The position numbers and the translations under genes are program-made. Shown piece by piece: positions 8,136 through 16,684 of a stretch of 64,000 bases of DNA. Location of the stretch: contig NZ_SCRH01000055.1 of the NCBI RefSeq assembly GCF_004298145.1, positions 62,001-126,000 of the forward strand. The letters run 5' to 3'. The notes under the pieces were generated by a model, which ran no database searches, had not been told where the DNA came from, and was given only the letters and a program-made list of their open reading frames with translations. This DNA is from Mycobacterium sp. GTDB lineage: Bacteria; Actinomycetota; Actinomycetes; Mycobacteriales; Mycobacteriaceae. How positions within the stretch are numbered: position 1 is the first letter of the stretch; the number at the start of each line of letters is the position of its first letter.

Positions 8136-8546
8136 CTAGGCGTCGGGAAACCAGAGCGCGATTTCTCGCTTCGCGGACTCGATCGAATCCGAGCCGTGCA
8201 CCAGATTGAACTGGGTCTCCAGCCCGAAATCGCCCCGGATCGTGCCGGGGACCGCCTTCTCGACCGGGTCGGTACCACCCGCGAGCTGCCGAAACGCCGC
8301 GATCGCCCGCGGCCCCTCCACGATGGCCGCCACCACCGGCCCCGAGGTGATGAACTCCAGCAACGGCTCGAAGAATGGCTTGCCCTCGTGTTCGGCGTAA
8401 TGCTGGGCGGCGAGGTCCTGGCTGACGTGCCGGAGTTCCAGCGCGGCGATGGTGAGGCCTTTTCGCTCGACCCGGCCGATGATCTCCCCCACCAGCTGTC
8501 GCTGGACGCCGTCCGGCTTGATCAGTACCAATGTCCGTTCGGTCAC
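8136..8546 (-). CDS. ndk: nucleoside diphosphate kinase
   Basis: The enzyme transfers the gamma-phosphate between nucleoside triphosphates and diphosphates through a phosphohistidine. At 136 residues from GTG at 8546 (TERTLVLIKPDGV) it matches the standard length; a longer open frame upstream adds 31 unconserved residues. The active-site His lies in NLVHGSDS near residue 117, and the family signature is intact. It lies between rne and the DUF4233-folC-valS group, the H37Rv order. Confidence 0.97.
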   Translation of the reverse strand: MTERTLVLIKPDGVQRQLVGEIIGRVERKGLTIAALELRHVSQDLAAQHYAEHEGKPFFEPLLEFITSGPVVAAIVEGPRAIAAFRQLAGGTDPVEKAVPGTIRGDFGLETQFNLVHGSDSIESAKREIALWFPDA

Positions 8547-8598
8547 GGCGGACAGCGTACATAACCAGGTGGCGACGCGGCGGGTCAGCACCGCGGGC

Positions 8599-8985
8599 CT
8601 ACCCCTGTCTGCGCCGAACCTCGGCCCGGAAGTAGGCAATCAGGGCCCACAGCCCGGTGAAGAGCACGCCGATGAACCCCACCCCGGGGTACACGGCGAA
8701 GCCGGCGAGCAGGATCACCTGCACGCCCAGGTTGGCCCAGATGGCCCAGGGTTTGCGCTGCACCCCGGCCAGCAGGATCAGCAGTACGGCCAGGCCGACC
8801 AGATAGGTCAGCGACGCCGTCGTCAGGCCGCCGCCGACCGCGCCCACCACCGGTATCGCCAGCAGCACCACGATGGCCTCGAGGATCAGCGTCAAAGCCA
8901 TCACCGCGCCGAAGCTGCGCCAGGGGTCGGCGGGTGGCGTCGGGCCCGGCTGCTCGGGGTTCTGGGGTGGGTCCGGTTGGGTCAT
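8599..8985 (-). CDS. DUF4233 membrane protein (Rv2446c-like)
   Basis: A 128-residue protein with a Pro-rich cytosolic N-terminus (about 1-22) and four hydrophobic segments (about 25-47, 55-75, 80-98, 100-118) ending in a basic tail RAEVRRRQG. It matches the actinobacterial DUF4233 family, of unknown function, regularly next to folC. Its start overlaps the folC stop by 4 bases (ATGA), so it is probably translated from the same message. Confidence 0.88.
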   Translation of the reverse strand: MTQPDPPQNPEQPGPTPPADPWRSFGAVMALTLILEAIVVLLAIPVVGAVGGGLTTASLTYLVGLAVLLILLAGVQRKPWAIWANLGVQVILLAGFAVYPGVGFIGVLFTGLWALIAYFRAEVRRRQG

Positions 8986-10427
8986 TGCGGATCACGCCCG
9001 AACAGAGTGCGCGCCGCACCGGCGGTGACGACCGAGCCGGTGATGACGATGCCGGTTCCGGAGAAGTCTTCAGCGTGCCCACCGAGTGCGGCGTCGTCGA
9101 CCAGCGCGGTCGCGACGTCGATGGCGTCGCGCAGGTTCTCGGCGGTGCTCACCCGGTCGGGTCCGAACCGCTCGCGCGCCGCCAAGGCCAGCGACTCGAC
9201 GTCGAGCGCGCGCGGGGACCCGTTGTGGGTCACGACGACGGTGTCGAACACCGGCTGCAGGGCGGCGAGGATGCCGTCGACGTCCTTCTCGGCGAGCACG
9301 CTGAGCACCCCGACGAGATAGCGGAAGTCGAACTCGCCGGCCAGCGTCTGCGCCAGCGCGGCCGCGCCGGCGGGATTGTGCGCGGCGTCGATGAACACCG
9401 TGGGCGCGCTGCGCATCCGCTCCAGCCGGCCGGGGCTGGCGACCGCGGCGAAACCGGCCCGGACGGCCTCGACGTCGAGTTGACGCTGCGCGCCGGCGCC
9501 GAAGAAGGCCTCGACCGCCGCCAGCGCCAGCGCGGCGTTGTGCGCCTGGTGTTCGCCGTGCAGCGGCAGGTAGACGTCGGAATACACGCCCCCGAGTCCC
9601 TGCAGCACCAGCACCTGTCCGCCGATAGCGACCTGGCGGTCCACGACGGCGAACTCCGAATCCTCGCGGGCCACCGCGGCATCGGCTTGCACGGTTTGGG
9701 CCAACAACACTTCCATCACTTCGGGCGCCTGGCGCGCGATGACCGCGACGGTGTCCGGTGCGCCCTCCGGCGCCCTGGTGATGATGCCGGCCTTCTCCCC
9801 GGCGATGCCGGCGAGGTCGTCGCCCAGGTATTCGACGTGGTCGATGGCGATCGGGGTGATGACCGCTACCGGCGCGTTGACGACATTGGTGGCATCCCAA
9901 CGCCCACCCATCCCCACCTCGACCACGGCGACGTCGACGGGGGCGTCGGCGAACGCGGCGAACGCCATCGCGGTCAACACCTCGAACTTGCTCATCGCCG
10001 GTCCACCGGCGGCTTGCGATTGCGCGTCGACCATCTGCACGAACGGCTCGATCTCGCGGTAGGTCGCCACGTACTGGGCCGGGCTGATCGGCGTGGCATC
10101 GATCGAGATGCGTTCGACCGCCGACTGCAGGTGGGGGCTGGTGGTGCGCCCGGTGCGCCCGTGCAGCGCGGTGATCAGCGCGTCAACCATGCGGGCCACC
10201 GAGGTCTTGCCGTTGGTGCCCGCGACGTGGATCGACGGGTAGGCGAGTTGCGGTGTACCCAACAGGTCCATCAGCGCGCTGATGCGGGTCAGGCTCGGCT
10301 CGATTTTGGTCTCGGGCCAGCGTTGGTCCAGCAGATGCTCGACCTGCAACAAGGATGCGATCTCGTCCGGGGTGGGAACCGCGCCGGGAACTTCGGGGTC
10401 CTCAGCCCACTCGGGCGGCTTGGTCAT
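8982..10427 (-). CDS. folC: folylpolyglutamate synthase / dihydrofolate synthase
   Basis: FolC adds glutamate to dihydropteroate and lengthens the polyglutamate tail of folates, an ATP-dependent cytosolic Mur-ligase-type reaction. The 481-residue protein has the P-loop GTNGKTS (70-76), GMGGRWDATNVVNAPVAVITPIAIDH and VFIDAAHNPAG of the C-terminal domain. ATG at 10427 was chosen because it overlaps the valS stop (10424); the open frame runs on upstream without conservation. Its stop overlaps the DUF4233 start. Confidence 0.96.
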   Translation of the reverse strand: MTKPPEWAEDPEVPGAVPTPDEIASLLQVEHLLDQRWPETKIEPSLTRISALMDLLGTPQLAYPSIHVAGTNGKTSVARMVDALITALHGRTGRTTSPHLQSAVERISIDATPISPAQYVATYREIEPFVQMVDAQSQAAGGPAMSKFEVLTAMAFAAFADAPVDVAVVEVGMGGRWDATNVVNAPVAVITPIAIDHVEYLGDDLAGIAGEKAGIITRAPEGAPDTVAVIARQAPEVMEVLLAQTVQADAAVAREDSEFAVVDRQVAIGGQVLVLQGLGGVYSDVYLPLHGEHQAHNAALALAAVEAFFGAGAQRQLDVEAVRAGFAAVASPGRLERMRSAPTVFIDAAHNPAGAAALAQTLAGEFDFRYLVGVLSVLAEKDVDGILAALQPVFDTVVVTHNGSPRALDVESLALAARERFGPDRVSTAENLRDAIDVATALVDDAALGGHAEDFSGTGIVITGSVVTAGAARTLFGRDPQ

Positions 10428-13084
10428 CGCATCCCGGCTAGCCGCGCGTTGATCCGCTCGGTTTCCTCCTGGGCCAGGCGTTGACGGTCCCGGATCTTGT
10501 CGACAACGTTTTGCGGGGCCTTGCCCAAGAAGTCCTCGTTGGCCAATTTGGCGGTGGTCGACGCCAGCTCCTTGTGCGCCGCGGCCAGATCCTTTTCCAG
10601 CCGGCGACGCTCGGCGGCGACGTCGATGGTGCCGGAGGTGTCCAGTTCGACGACGACGGTGCCACCGCTGAGCCTGACTTCCACGGATGCCGACGGGTGG
10701 AATTCCGGCCCGGCGGCGGTGAGCCACGCCAGCGACGTCACCGCGCTCACCTGGGTGCGCAGATCGGATTCCTCCACACCGGTCATCCGGGCCGGCACCT
10801 TCTGACGGTCCGCCAGGCCTTGATCGCTGCGGAACCGGCGAACCTCGGTGACCAATTTCTGCATATCGGTAACCCGCTGTGCGGCAACCTGATCGAGGCT
10901 CATCCCGGACGACTGGGGCCAGTCGGCGATTACCAGCGACTCTTGTCGGGTCTCATCGTTGGTCAGCGCCTGCCAGAGGGCCTCGGTGATGAACGGGATC
11001 ACCGGGTGCAGCAACCGCAGCAGGGTGTCCAGCGCCACCGCCAACACGGCCGTCGTGTGCGCGACCCCCTCGGCGAGTTGCGTCTTGGCCAGTTCGACGT
11101 ACCAGTCGCAGAATTCGTCCCACGCGAAGTGGTAGAGCGCCTCGCAGGCGCGGCTGAACTCGTAGTTGTCAAACGCCGAATCGACTTCCGCGCGAACCTC
11201 TTCCAGTCGCCCGAGGATCCATCGGTCGGCATCGGTGAGCTCGGCCGGCGGGGGCACGGGCGCCAGCTGAGCGCCGTTGAGGAGCGCGTAACGGGTGGCG
11301 TTGAACAGCTTGGTGCAGAAATTGCGCGACGCCCGGACGTGGTCCTCGCCGATCGCCAGGTCGCCACCGGGGCTGGCGCCGCGGGCCAGCGTGAACCGCA
11401 GGGCATCGGCGCCGAAGATTTCCACCCAGTCCAGCGGGTCGATGACGTTGCCTTTGGACTTGCTCATCTTGCGGCCGGACTCGTCGCGGATCAGCCCGTG
11501 CAAAAAGACATCGGTGAACGGCACCTGCGGGCCGCGGCGGCCGTCCAGGGTGATGGCGTCGTCGTCGCCAACGAAGGTCCCGAACATCATCATCCTGGCC
11601 ACCCAGAAGAACAAGATGTCGTAACCGGTGACCAGAACGCTTGTCGGATAGAACTTTTCGAGCTCCGGGGTCTTCTTCGGCCAGCCCAAGGTGGAAAACG
11701 GCCACAGCGCAGAGGAGAACCAGGTGTCCAGGACGTCGGGGTCCTGCTCCCAGCCTTCCGGCGGCGTTTCGTCGGGGCCCACGCAGCGCTGTTCGCCGTC
11801 CGGCCCGTACCAGATCGGGATGCGATGGCCCCACCACAGCTGCCGCGAGATGCACCAGTCGTGCATGTCGTCGACCCAGGCGAACCACCGCGGTTCCAGG
11901 GTGGCCGGGTGAATCACGGTGTCGCCATTGCGCACCGCGTCACCGGCGGCCTTGGCCAGCGATTCCACCCGGACCCACCACTGCAGCGACAGCCGCGGCT
12001 CGATCGGCTCGCCACTGCGCTCGGAGTGTCCGACGCTGTGCAGGTAGGGTCGCTTCTCCTCGACGACCCGGCCTTCGGTCGCCAGGGCTTCGCGCACCGC
12101 GACCCGGGCCTGGAAGCGGTCCATGCCGTCGAATTGCGTTCCGGTGTCGGTGATCCGCCCGCGGGTATCCATGATCGAGATCATCGGCAACTGATGGCGC
12201 AGGCCGATCTCGAAGTCATTGGGGTCATGCGCGGGTGTGACTTTGACTGCGCCGGTGCCGAATTCGGGATCCACATGCTCGTCGGCGACCACGATGAGCT
12301 GACGGTCCACAAACGGGTGCGGCAGGCTGGTGCCGACCAGGTGGCGGTAGCGATCGTCGTCGGGGTGTACCGCGATCGCGGTGTCGCCGAGCATCGTCTC
12401 CATCCGGGTGGTGGCGACCACGATGTGCGGTTGCGAGTCGTCCATCGAGCCGTACCGGAACGACACCAGTTCGCCCTCGACGTCTAGGTAATTGACCTCG
12501 AGATCCGAGATCGCCGTCTCGAGAATCGGCGACCAGTTGACCAGCCGCTCCGCTTGATAGATCAACCCGGCGTCGTAGAGCCGCTTGAAGATCGTGCGGA
12601 CCGCCCGGGACAGGCCCTCGTCCATGGTGAACCGGTCGCGGCTCCAGTCCACCCCGTCGCCGAGCCGGCGCATCTGGCCGCCGATGGCACCGCCGGACTC
12701 ACGCTTCCAGTCCCACACCTTCTCGACGAACAGCTCCCGGCCGAAGTCCTCTTTGCTCTTGCCGTCGACCGCAAGCTGCTTTTCCACCACGCTCTGCGTG
12801 GCGATACCGGCGTGGTCCGTGCCCGGCTGCCACAACACCTCATATCCCTGCATCCGCTTGCGGCGGGTCAGGGCGTCCATCATGGTGTGCTCGAGCGCAT
12901 GACCCATGTGCAGGCTGCCGGTCACGTTCGGCGGCGGCAGCACGATCGAGTAGCCGGGCTTGCCGCTGGCCGGGTCCGCCGTGAAGTACCCCGCGTCCAC
13001 CCACTTCTGGTAGATCGCGCTCTCGGCCGCAGCGGGATCCCACGACTTGGGCAGGTCGGTGGCGGGGCTGCGGCTGGCGGTCAC
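10424..13084 (-). CDS. valS: valyl-tRNA synthetase
   Basis: An 886-residue class I synthetase. The HIGH-type motif is HMGH (about 59-62) in PPPNVTGSLHMGHALEH, and the KMSKS loop is intact in GRKMSKSKGNVIDPLDW. The CP1 editing insert lies between them, followed by the anticodon-binding domain and a C-terminal coiled coil (VAAERRRLEKDLAAAHKEL...). It starts at GTG 13084 and its stop overlaps folC (ATGA). A palindrome GTGA-N6-TCAC lies 49-62 bases upstream. Confidence 0.98.
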   Translation of the reverse strand: MTASRSPATDLPKSWDPAAAESAIYQKWVDAGYFTADPASGKPGYSIVLPPPNVTGSLHMGHALEHTMMDALTRRKRMQGYEVLWQPGTDHAGIATQSVVEKQLAVDGKSKEDFGRELFVEKVWDWKRESGGAIGGQMRRLGDGVDWSRDRFTMDEGLSRAVRTIFKRLYDAGLIYQAERLVNWSPILETAISDLEVNYLDVEGELVSFRYGSMDDSQPHIVVATTRMETMLGDTAIAVHPDDDRYRHLVGTSLPHPFVDRQLIVVADEHVDPEFGTGAVKVTPAHDPNDFEIGLRHQLPMISIMDTRGRITDTGTQFDGMDRFQARVAVREALATEGRVVEEKRPYLHSVGHSERSGEPIEPRLSLQWWVRVESLAKAAGDAVRNGDTVIHPATLEPRWFAWVDDMHDWCISRQLWWGHRIPIWYGPDGEQRCVGPDETPPEGWEQDPDVLDTWFSSALWPFSTLGWPKKTPELEKFYPTSVLVTGYDILFFWVARMMMFGTFVGDDDAITLDGRRGPQVPFTDVFLHGLIRDESGRKMSKSKGNVIDPLDWVEIFGADALRFTLARGASPGGDLAIGEDHVRASRNFCTKLFNATRYALLNGAQLAPVPPPAELTDADRWILGRLEEVRAEVDSAFDNYEFSRACEALYHFAWDEFCDWYVELAKTQLAEGVAHTTAVLAVALDTLLRLLHPVIPFITEALWQALTNDETRQESLVIADWPQSSGMSLDQVAAQRVTDMQKLVTEVRRFRSDQGLADRQKVPARMTGVEESDLRTQVSAVTSLAWLTAAGPEFHPSASVEVRLSGGTVVVELDTSGTIDVAAERRRLEKDLAAAHKELASTTAKLANEDFLGKAPQNVVDKIRDRQRLAQEETERINARLAGMR

Positions 13085-13132
13085 CCGTCAATTCTAGGGA
13101 GCGCTGTTCACCCCCATGTAAGTGCCCGAACC

Positions 13133-13146
13133 GTGAGCCGGGTCAC
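13133..13146. promoter_or_regulatory. possible CRP/Cmr-type palindrome before valS
   Basis: GTGA-GCCGGG-TCAC is a perfect 4-bp half-site palindrome with 6-base spacing, the geometry of cAMP-receptor-protein sites. It overlaps the stop of the upstream gene. Short enough to occur by chance. Confidence 0.25.
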
Positions 13147-14402
13147 TGCGCCAGCCGGTCAACCTGCAAGGACACACCCGCGGCGGGGAATCGGTCCAGC
13201 AGTGCGTCGCCCATCGCCGCCGCGGGCGTGAGGACGCCATGCAGGTCCGGGAGCTTGTCACGGTCGAATGCCAGCGCCAGGCCGCACTCCCCCAACAACA
13301 CCGACGTCGCCTTGTAGCCGGGGTCGCCGCGCTGCTCCATGCGTGCCACATACCGGGCGCCGGTGGTTGTGGTGGTGTAGGTCTCGATCCGGTAGTAGCC
13401 GCGTTCCCGCGCGGCCGGGCTGGGACCGGTTCCGGGTTTGGGCACGATGCGCTCCACCAGCCGGCGCGGCAGCAGCCGGAAAAAGCGGCTGCCCAACCCG
13501 AACGTCGCGGCGGCAACCCCGCCCACCACAGCGGAGGCCACCGGTGCAATCGGCGACGACCCCAGGCTCATGCTTTCGCTGTAGCGCAACCGGCGCCCGT
13601 ACGCCCAGTCCAGCAATGCATTGCTGCGCCGCACGATCCGGGTGTTGTAGGGCGCCATGACGAAGCCCGCGGTCCACAGCCCGCCCAGTTCCGGCGCGAT
13701 CCGACGACCTCGACGCCACGGCAAATCGGGCTGCGGTCCGATTTCGGGTTCGGCGCCGCGGTCGCCGCTCAGCGTGTACGGGTCGGCGAGTTGGCGCCGG
13801 ACCTCGGGATCACGCGACGCGGTATCCAGCACCTCCAGCATCGACGCGACGGTGCCACCGGAAACCCCGCCGGAGAAGGAACGGACCACGAGGTCGGTGT
13901 CGACGAGCTCGCCGGCGCCGTCGTCGCGCGCCGCACGGTAGAGCCCATACACACTGAGATCCGAAGGGACGGAATCGAATCCGCATGCATGCACGATGCG
14001 GGCGCCGGTGTCCGCGGCCTGCTTGTGGAATTGGTCGATGCTGTCGCGGACGAACATCGCCTCGCCGGTCAGGTCGGCGTAGTCGGTTCCCGCCGCGGCG
14101 CAGGCGGCCACCAGCGGCAACCCGTAGCGGGTGTAGGGGCCGACCGTGGTGATGACGACCTGGGTGCGCACCGCCATCTCGTCCAGCGTCGAGGGCGACG
14201 ACGCATCTGCGGTCAGGATGGGCCAGGACTGCGCGGGTTCGCCCAGCGTGTCGCGGACGGCACGCAACCGGTCGGGCGACCTGCCGGCCAGCGCGATCCG
14301 TTTGTCCGGTGCCGAGCCGGCCAGGTATTCGGCGGTGAGCTTCCCGACGAAGCCGGTCGCCCCGTACAGCACAATGTCGAATTCGCGCGGCGTTGCGGTC
14401 AC
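13143..14402 (-). CDS. saccharopine dehydrogenase-like NAD(P)-binding protein (Rv2449c-like)
   Basis: A 419-residue protein beginning with a Rossmann fold: EFDIVLYGATGFVGKLTAEYLA, then IALAGRSPDRL and VVITTVGPYTRYGLPLVAACAAAGTDYADLTGE, the saccharopine dehydrogenase N-terminal signature. This family includes mycobacterial trans-acting enoyl reductases and membrane-associated oxidoreductases; the true substrate is unknown. A hydrophobic segment (about residues 290-310, SPIAPVASAVVGGVAAATFG) could touch the membrane. GTG at 14402 gives the same length as Rv2449c; the open frame continues upstream into the terminator hairpin, so the longer form is unlikely. Confidence 0.85.
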   Translation of the reverse strand: MTATPREFDIVLYGATGFVGKLTAEYLAGSAPDKRIALAGRSPDRLRAVRDTLGEPAQSWPILTADASSPSTLDEMAVRTQVVITTVGPYTRYGLPLVAACAAAGTDYADLTGEAMFVRDSIDQFHKQAADTGARIVHACGFDSVPSDLSVYGLYRAARDDGAGELVDTDLVVRSFSGGVSGGTVASMLEVLDTASRDPEVRRQLADPYTLSGDRGAEPEIGPQPDLPWRRGRRIAPELGGLWTAGFVMAPYNTRIVRRSNALLDWAYGRRLRYSESMSLGSSPIAPVASAVVGGVAAATFGLGSRFFRLLPRRLVERIVPKPGTGPSPAARERGYYRIETYTTTTTGARYVARMEQRGDPGYKATSVLLGECGLALAFDRDKLPDLHGVLTPAAAMGDALLDRFPAAGVSLQVDRLAQ

Positions 14403-14446
14403 GAGCCCGACGCTACCCGACGGTGGGGGCGGTGACGGCTGGAGTG

Positions 14447-14479
14447 AAGGAGTGCCGGGCACGGGGCCCGGCACTCCTT
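14447..14479 (-). terminator. strong hairpin terminator after rpfE
   Basis: A perfect 14-bp stem (AAGGAGTGCCGGGC at 14447-14460 and its complement at 14466-14479) with a 5-base loop lies 34 bases after the rpfE stop. It has no U tract, as is common for mycobacterial terminators. It should insulate the Rv2449c-like gene from rpfE. Confidence 0.75.
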
Positions 14480-14513
14480 ACATGTATGGCTTATATGTCT
14501 GCGAAGCCGTCGA

Positions 14514-15056
14514 TCAGCCGCGGCGTCCGCACACCGGCCAAGCGCCGATGCCCTGCGAATGCAGCACGTTCTCGGCGACGCGGATCTGCTCCTCGCGGCT
14601 CGCGCCGGCCGGGGAGCCACTGCCGCCGTTGGAATGCCAGGTGCTCGGGGTGAACTGCAGACCACCGGAGAAGCCGTTACCGGTGCTGATCCCCCAGTTG
14701 CCACCCGACTCGCACTGCGCGATGGCATCCCAGTTCACGCTGTATGCCCTCGTGACCGGAGCCGGCGCAACGTCCGGGCCCGGAGGCGGCGGAACGTTGG
14801 GGTCAAAGCCCACGGGCGCCGGCGGCGGAGCGTCCGGGGCCGGAGGCGGAGGCGCGTCCGGAGCCGGGGCATCCGGGGCCGGAGGCGCGTCCGGCGCAGG
14901 AGGCGCGTCCGGAGCCGGGGCGTCCGGGAAGGGCCCGGCAGCCGGCAGGTTCGGGTCGAAGGCCACCGCTTCATCTGCGTGGGCGGTGGCCGACGGGATG
15001 GTCACGAGCGTGCCCGTGACCGCGGCAAGAATGAGCGCCTTGCGGACGTTCTTCAA
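14514..15056 (-). CDS. rpfE: resuscitation-promoting factor
   Basis: A secreted peptidoglycan-cleaving (lytic transglycosylase-like) factor that wakes dormant cells. From TTG at 15056 the protein is 180 residues: signal peptide 1-27 ending AHA, a Pro/Ala/Asp repeat region (APDAPPAPDAPP and variants, about 28-100), then the Rpf domain from about 104. The catalytic Glu is in AQCESGGNWG (Glu 116), with a disulfide pair Cys115/Cys176. It ends with the RpfE-type WPVCGRRG. TTG was chosen because AAGGAAAG lies just before it and the signal peptide begins there; the frame extends upstream to 15203. A structured leader precedes it. Confidence 0.94.
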   Translation of the reverse strand: MKNVRKALILAAVTGTLVTIPSATAHADEAVAFDPNLPAAGPFPDAPAPDAPPAPDAPPAPDAPAPDAPPPPAPDAPPPAPVGFDPNVPPPPGPDVAPAPVTRAYSVNWDAIAQCESGGNWGISTGNGFSGGLQFTPSTWHSNGGSGSPAGASREEQIRVAENVLHSQGIGAWPVCGRRG

Positions 15057-15141
15057 TATCTTTCCTTTCGCGGTGCGCGCGCGCCAAAGCAAGCCCACGC
15101 AGGTGGGCTGAAGGCGTTGGGTTGAAATGCCTACTTTGGAA

Positions 15142-15233
15142 CGTGCCGTCTGGGTCAGGCACGACAGCGACGGGCGAAGTCTGCCCGGCGGGTTTTCACC
15201 CACCGTCCACGGTCGGGCTCTCGCCGTCCGTGG
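15142..15233 (-). promoter_or_regulatory. structured 5' leader of rpfE (four hairpins)
   Basis: Four consecutive inverted repeats occur on the transcribed strand: 15207-15233 (CCACGG/CCGTGG, with an inner CGG/CCG), 15187-15204 (7-bp stem with a GAAA tetraloop, one G.U pair), 15172-15186 (GGGC/GCCC) and 15142-15163 (CGTGCC/GGCACG, 10-base loop). They end about 85 bases before the TTG start. Sequence around GGGTGAA recalls cis-regulatory RNAs of other rpf genes (ydaO/c-di-AMP class), but the conserved core of that class is not convincingly present. Confidence 0.45.
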
Positions 15234-15352
15234 CGCCGCTCACACGCGGGTCCGTGGATTCAATTTTGTTGATTACTGTTCCGTAACCCGTTGCGGGCTA
15301 ACAGGGACCGTAGAAGACGCCAGGCCATTCGTCATCTTCGGAAATCGCGTAT

Positions 15353-15369
15353 CTCGTTTCGATAACGAG
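15353..15369. promoter_or_regulatory. inverted repeat upstream of rpfE
   Basis: CTCGTT and AACGAG flank TCGAT, giving a perfect 6-bp inverted repeat 300 bases before the rpfE start. It could be a dimeric-regulator site; no factor can be named. Confidence 0.3.
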
Positions 15370-16065
15370 CCGATCACGCCGCGGTAGCGACCCCCTTCTT
15401 GCAGGTCACCGCAGACTTTCCGGCGCCGGCACCCCGATCGCACGCGCAAACAAATGGTGAGCCTAATCACGCGTATTTTGTGAGCTGGCGCACGTTTATT
15501 CGCGCGTTATTGCGGATTCGCCGCAGCTACAACGGATCCGCGCCCTCCCCCGACCGGGCCGGCGCAGCATACCGCAAGTAGGGTCGTTTCTCAGGTCGCC
15601 ACGCCAGGTAGGCGAATGTCAATCAGTGATGCACCGGGTTATATTGTCCTACAACACTATTCGTGATCCACCAGCTCGCCTGACCTGAAGTCGGCGGATT
15701 CGATAGTGCGTATTACCTTTTCCAGCAATGTGTTTGCTGAATTACAAACAGCGACAACATCTTTCATGATCAACTGACTAGCACCGATATCCATCGGCGC
15801 CGACACGAAACCCTTCGAATGGGCGGCGCTCATCCGACACCTCGGGTTTCACACCGTCAAAAAATGCCACAAAGGCCACGACCCCTTAGCGGCCGGCTCA
15901 CGCGTAAAGCCCCAGGGTGGCTCTTCAACAAGCCTCAAATCGCCGCCGCCCCAACAGATCACGATGCCCTGCCAGTTCGCGCAGTCAATTTTTGCGAAAT
16001 CGTTCACCAGATCGCCATGCGCAACGCGGGCCCGATCAGGGACCCGATCGGCGCAGCGTCGGGCC

Positions 16066-16683
16066 TCAGGCTTGGAGCTGCGCCAGAGCGCGCAGGTCAC
16101 TCTCCGAGTTGACGTTGGCCAGGAAACGCGATTCCGGCAACACGATCTGCTGGGCGTCGGAGGCGTCGATCAAGGCGCGCATCGAGCGGGCGCCGGCCGC
16201 GACCAGGCCATCGATCCGCTCGGCCAGGTCGGTGCGGTAGACCGCGGCGAGATAGTGGCTGCGACCGTCCCACGGCAGCACGATCTCGGCGTTGGTCTCG
16301 CCGGCCAGCTGCACCAGGTCATCGATCAATCCTGTTGACAGAAGCGGCATGTCGACGGCGCAGACGAAGGCGAACCGGGCGCCGGCCTCCGCGGCGGCGC
16401 GCAGGCCGCGTCCGGTCGCCGGCAGCGGCCCCTGGCCGCGCACCTCGTCGCGAATCACGCGCGCCTGCACCTCGGGGAGCGGTTGCCCCGGTGCGGCCAT
16501 CACGAAGACCGGGTCGCAGCGTTGCGCGACGACGCCGGCGACGTACTCGAGAAGCGTGGCCGCCCCGCCGGGCCCCGGCAGGGTCGCCTTGTCGCGGCCC
16601 ATCCGCCGCGATTCGCCGCCGGCCAGCACTATCCCCGCTAGCAACCCGGCCTGTTTCACTGTGTCGGGCACCTGCTTATCCAC
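16066..16683 (-). CDS. mobA: molybdenum cofactor guanylyltransferase
   Basis: MobA adds GMP to molybdopterin to form the bis-MGD-type cofactor. A 205-residue protein with the nucleotidyltransferase motif LAGGESRRMGRDKATLP near residues 19-35, GPLPATGRGLRAA, and the metal-binding CAVDMPLL. The frame extends to 16713, but GTG at 16683, two bases past the korB stop (16685), aligns with the N-terminus of Rv2453c and was preferred. It is tightly linked to korB and probably cotranscribed. Confidence 0.92.
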   Translation of the reverse strand: MDKQVPDTVKQAGLLAGIVLAGGESRRMGRDKATLPGPGGAATLLEYVAGVVAQRCDPVFVMAAPGQPLPEVQARVIRDEVRGQGPLPATGRGLRAAAEAGARFAFVCAVDMPLLSTGLIDDLVQLAGETNAEIVLPWDGRSHYLAAVYRTDLAERIDGLVAAGARSMRALIDASDAQQIVLPESRFLANVNSESDLRALAQLQA

Positions 16684-16684
16684 G

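Larger units (their letters stand above)
15057..16065. other. 1-kb intergenic region between rpfE and mobA
   Basis: No convincing gene. The rpfE side holds the structured leader and, further up, GTTACG-N5-GTAATC (about 15283-15299 on the minus strand), a pair of GTnAC-like half-sites at 11-base period. A perfect 6-bp inverted repeat CTCGTT-N5-AACGAG lies at 15353-15369. From about 15600 to 15800 the DNA is clearly richer in A and T than its surroundings. Short open frames here look like noise. Confidence 0.5.

Noticed and set aside
15057..15250. ydaO/c-di-AMP riboswitch upstream of rpfE
   Set aside because: GGGTGAA and a CC-rich 3' part recall the class, but the CGCTTAA-type start and the conserved GTCAGCTAACC-like core are missing. 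Recorded only as a structured leader.
15127..16340. Short plus- and minus-strand open frames in the 1-kb rpfE/mobA gap
   Set aside because: They lack ribosome-binding sites, motifs and codon bias, or run antisense to mobA.
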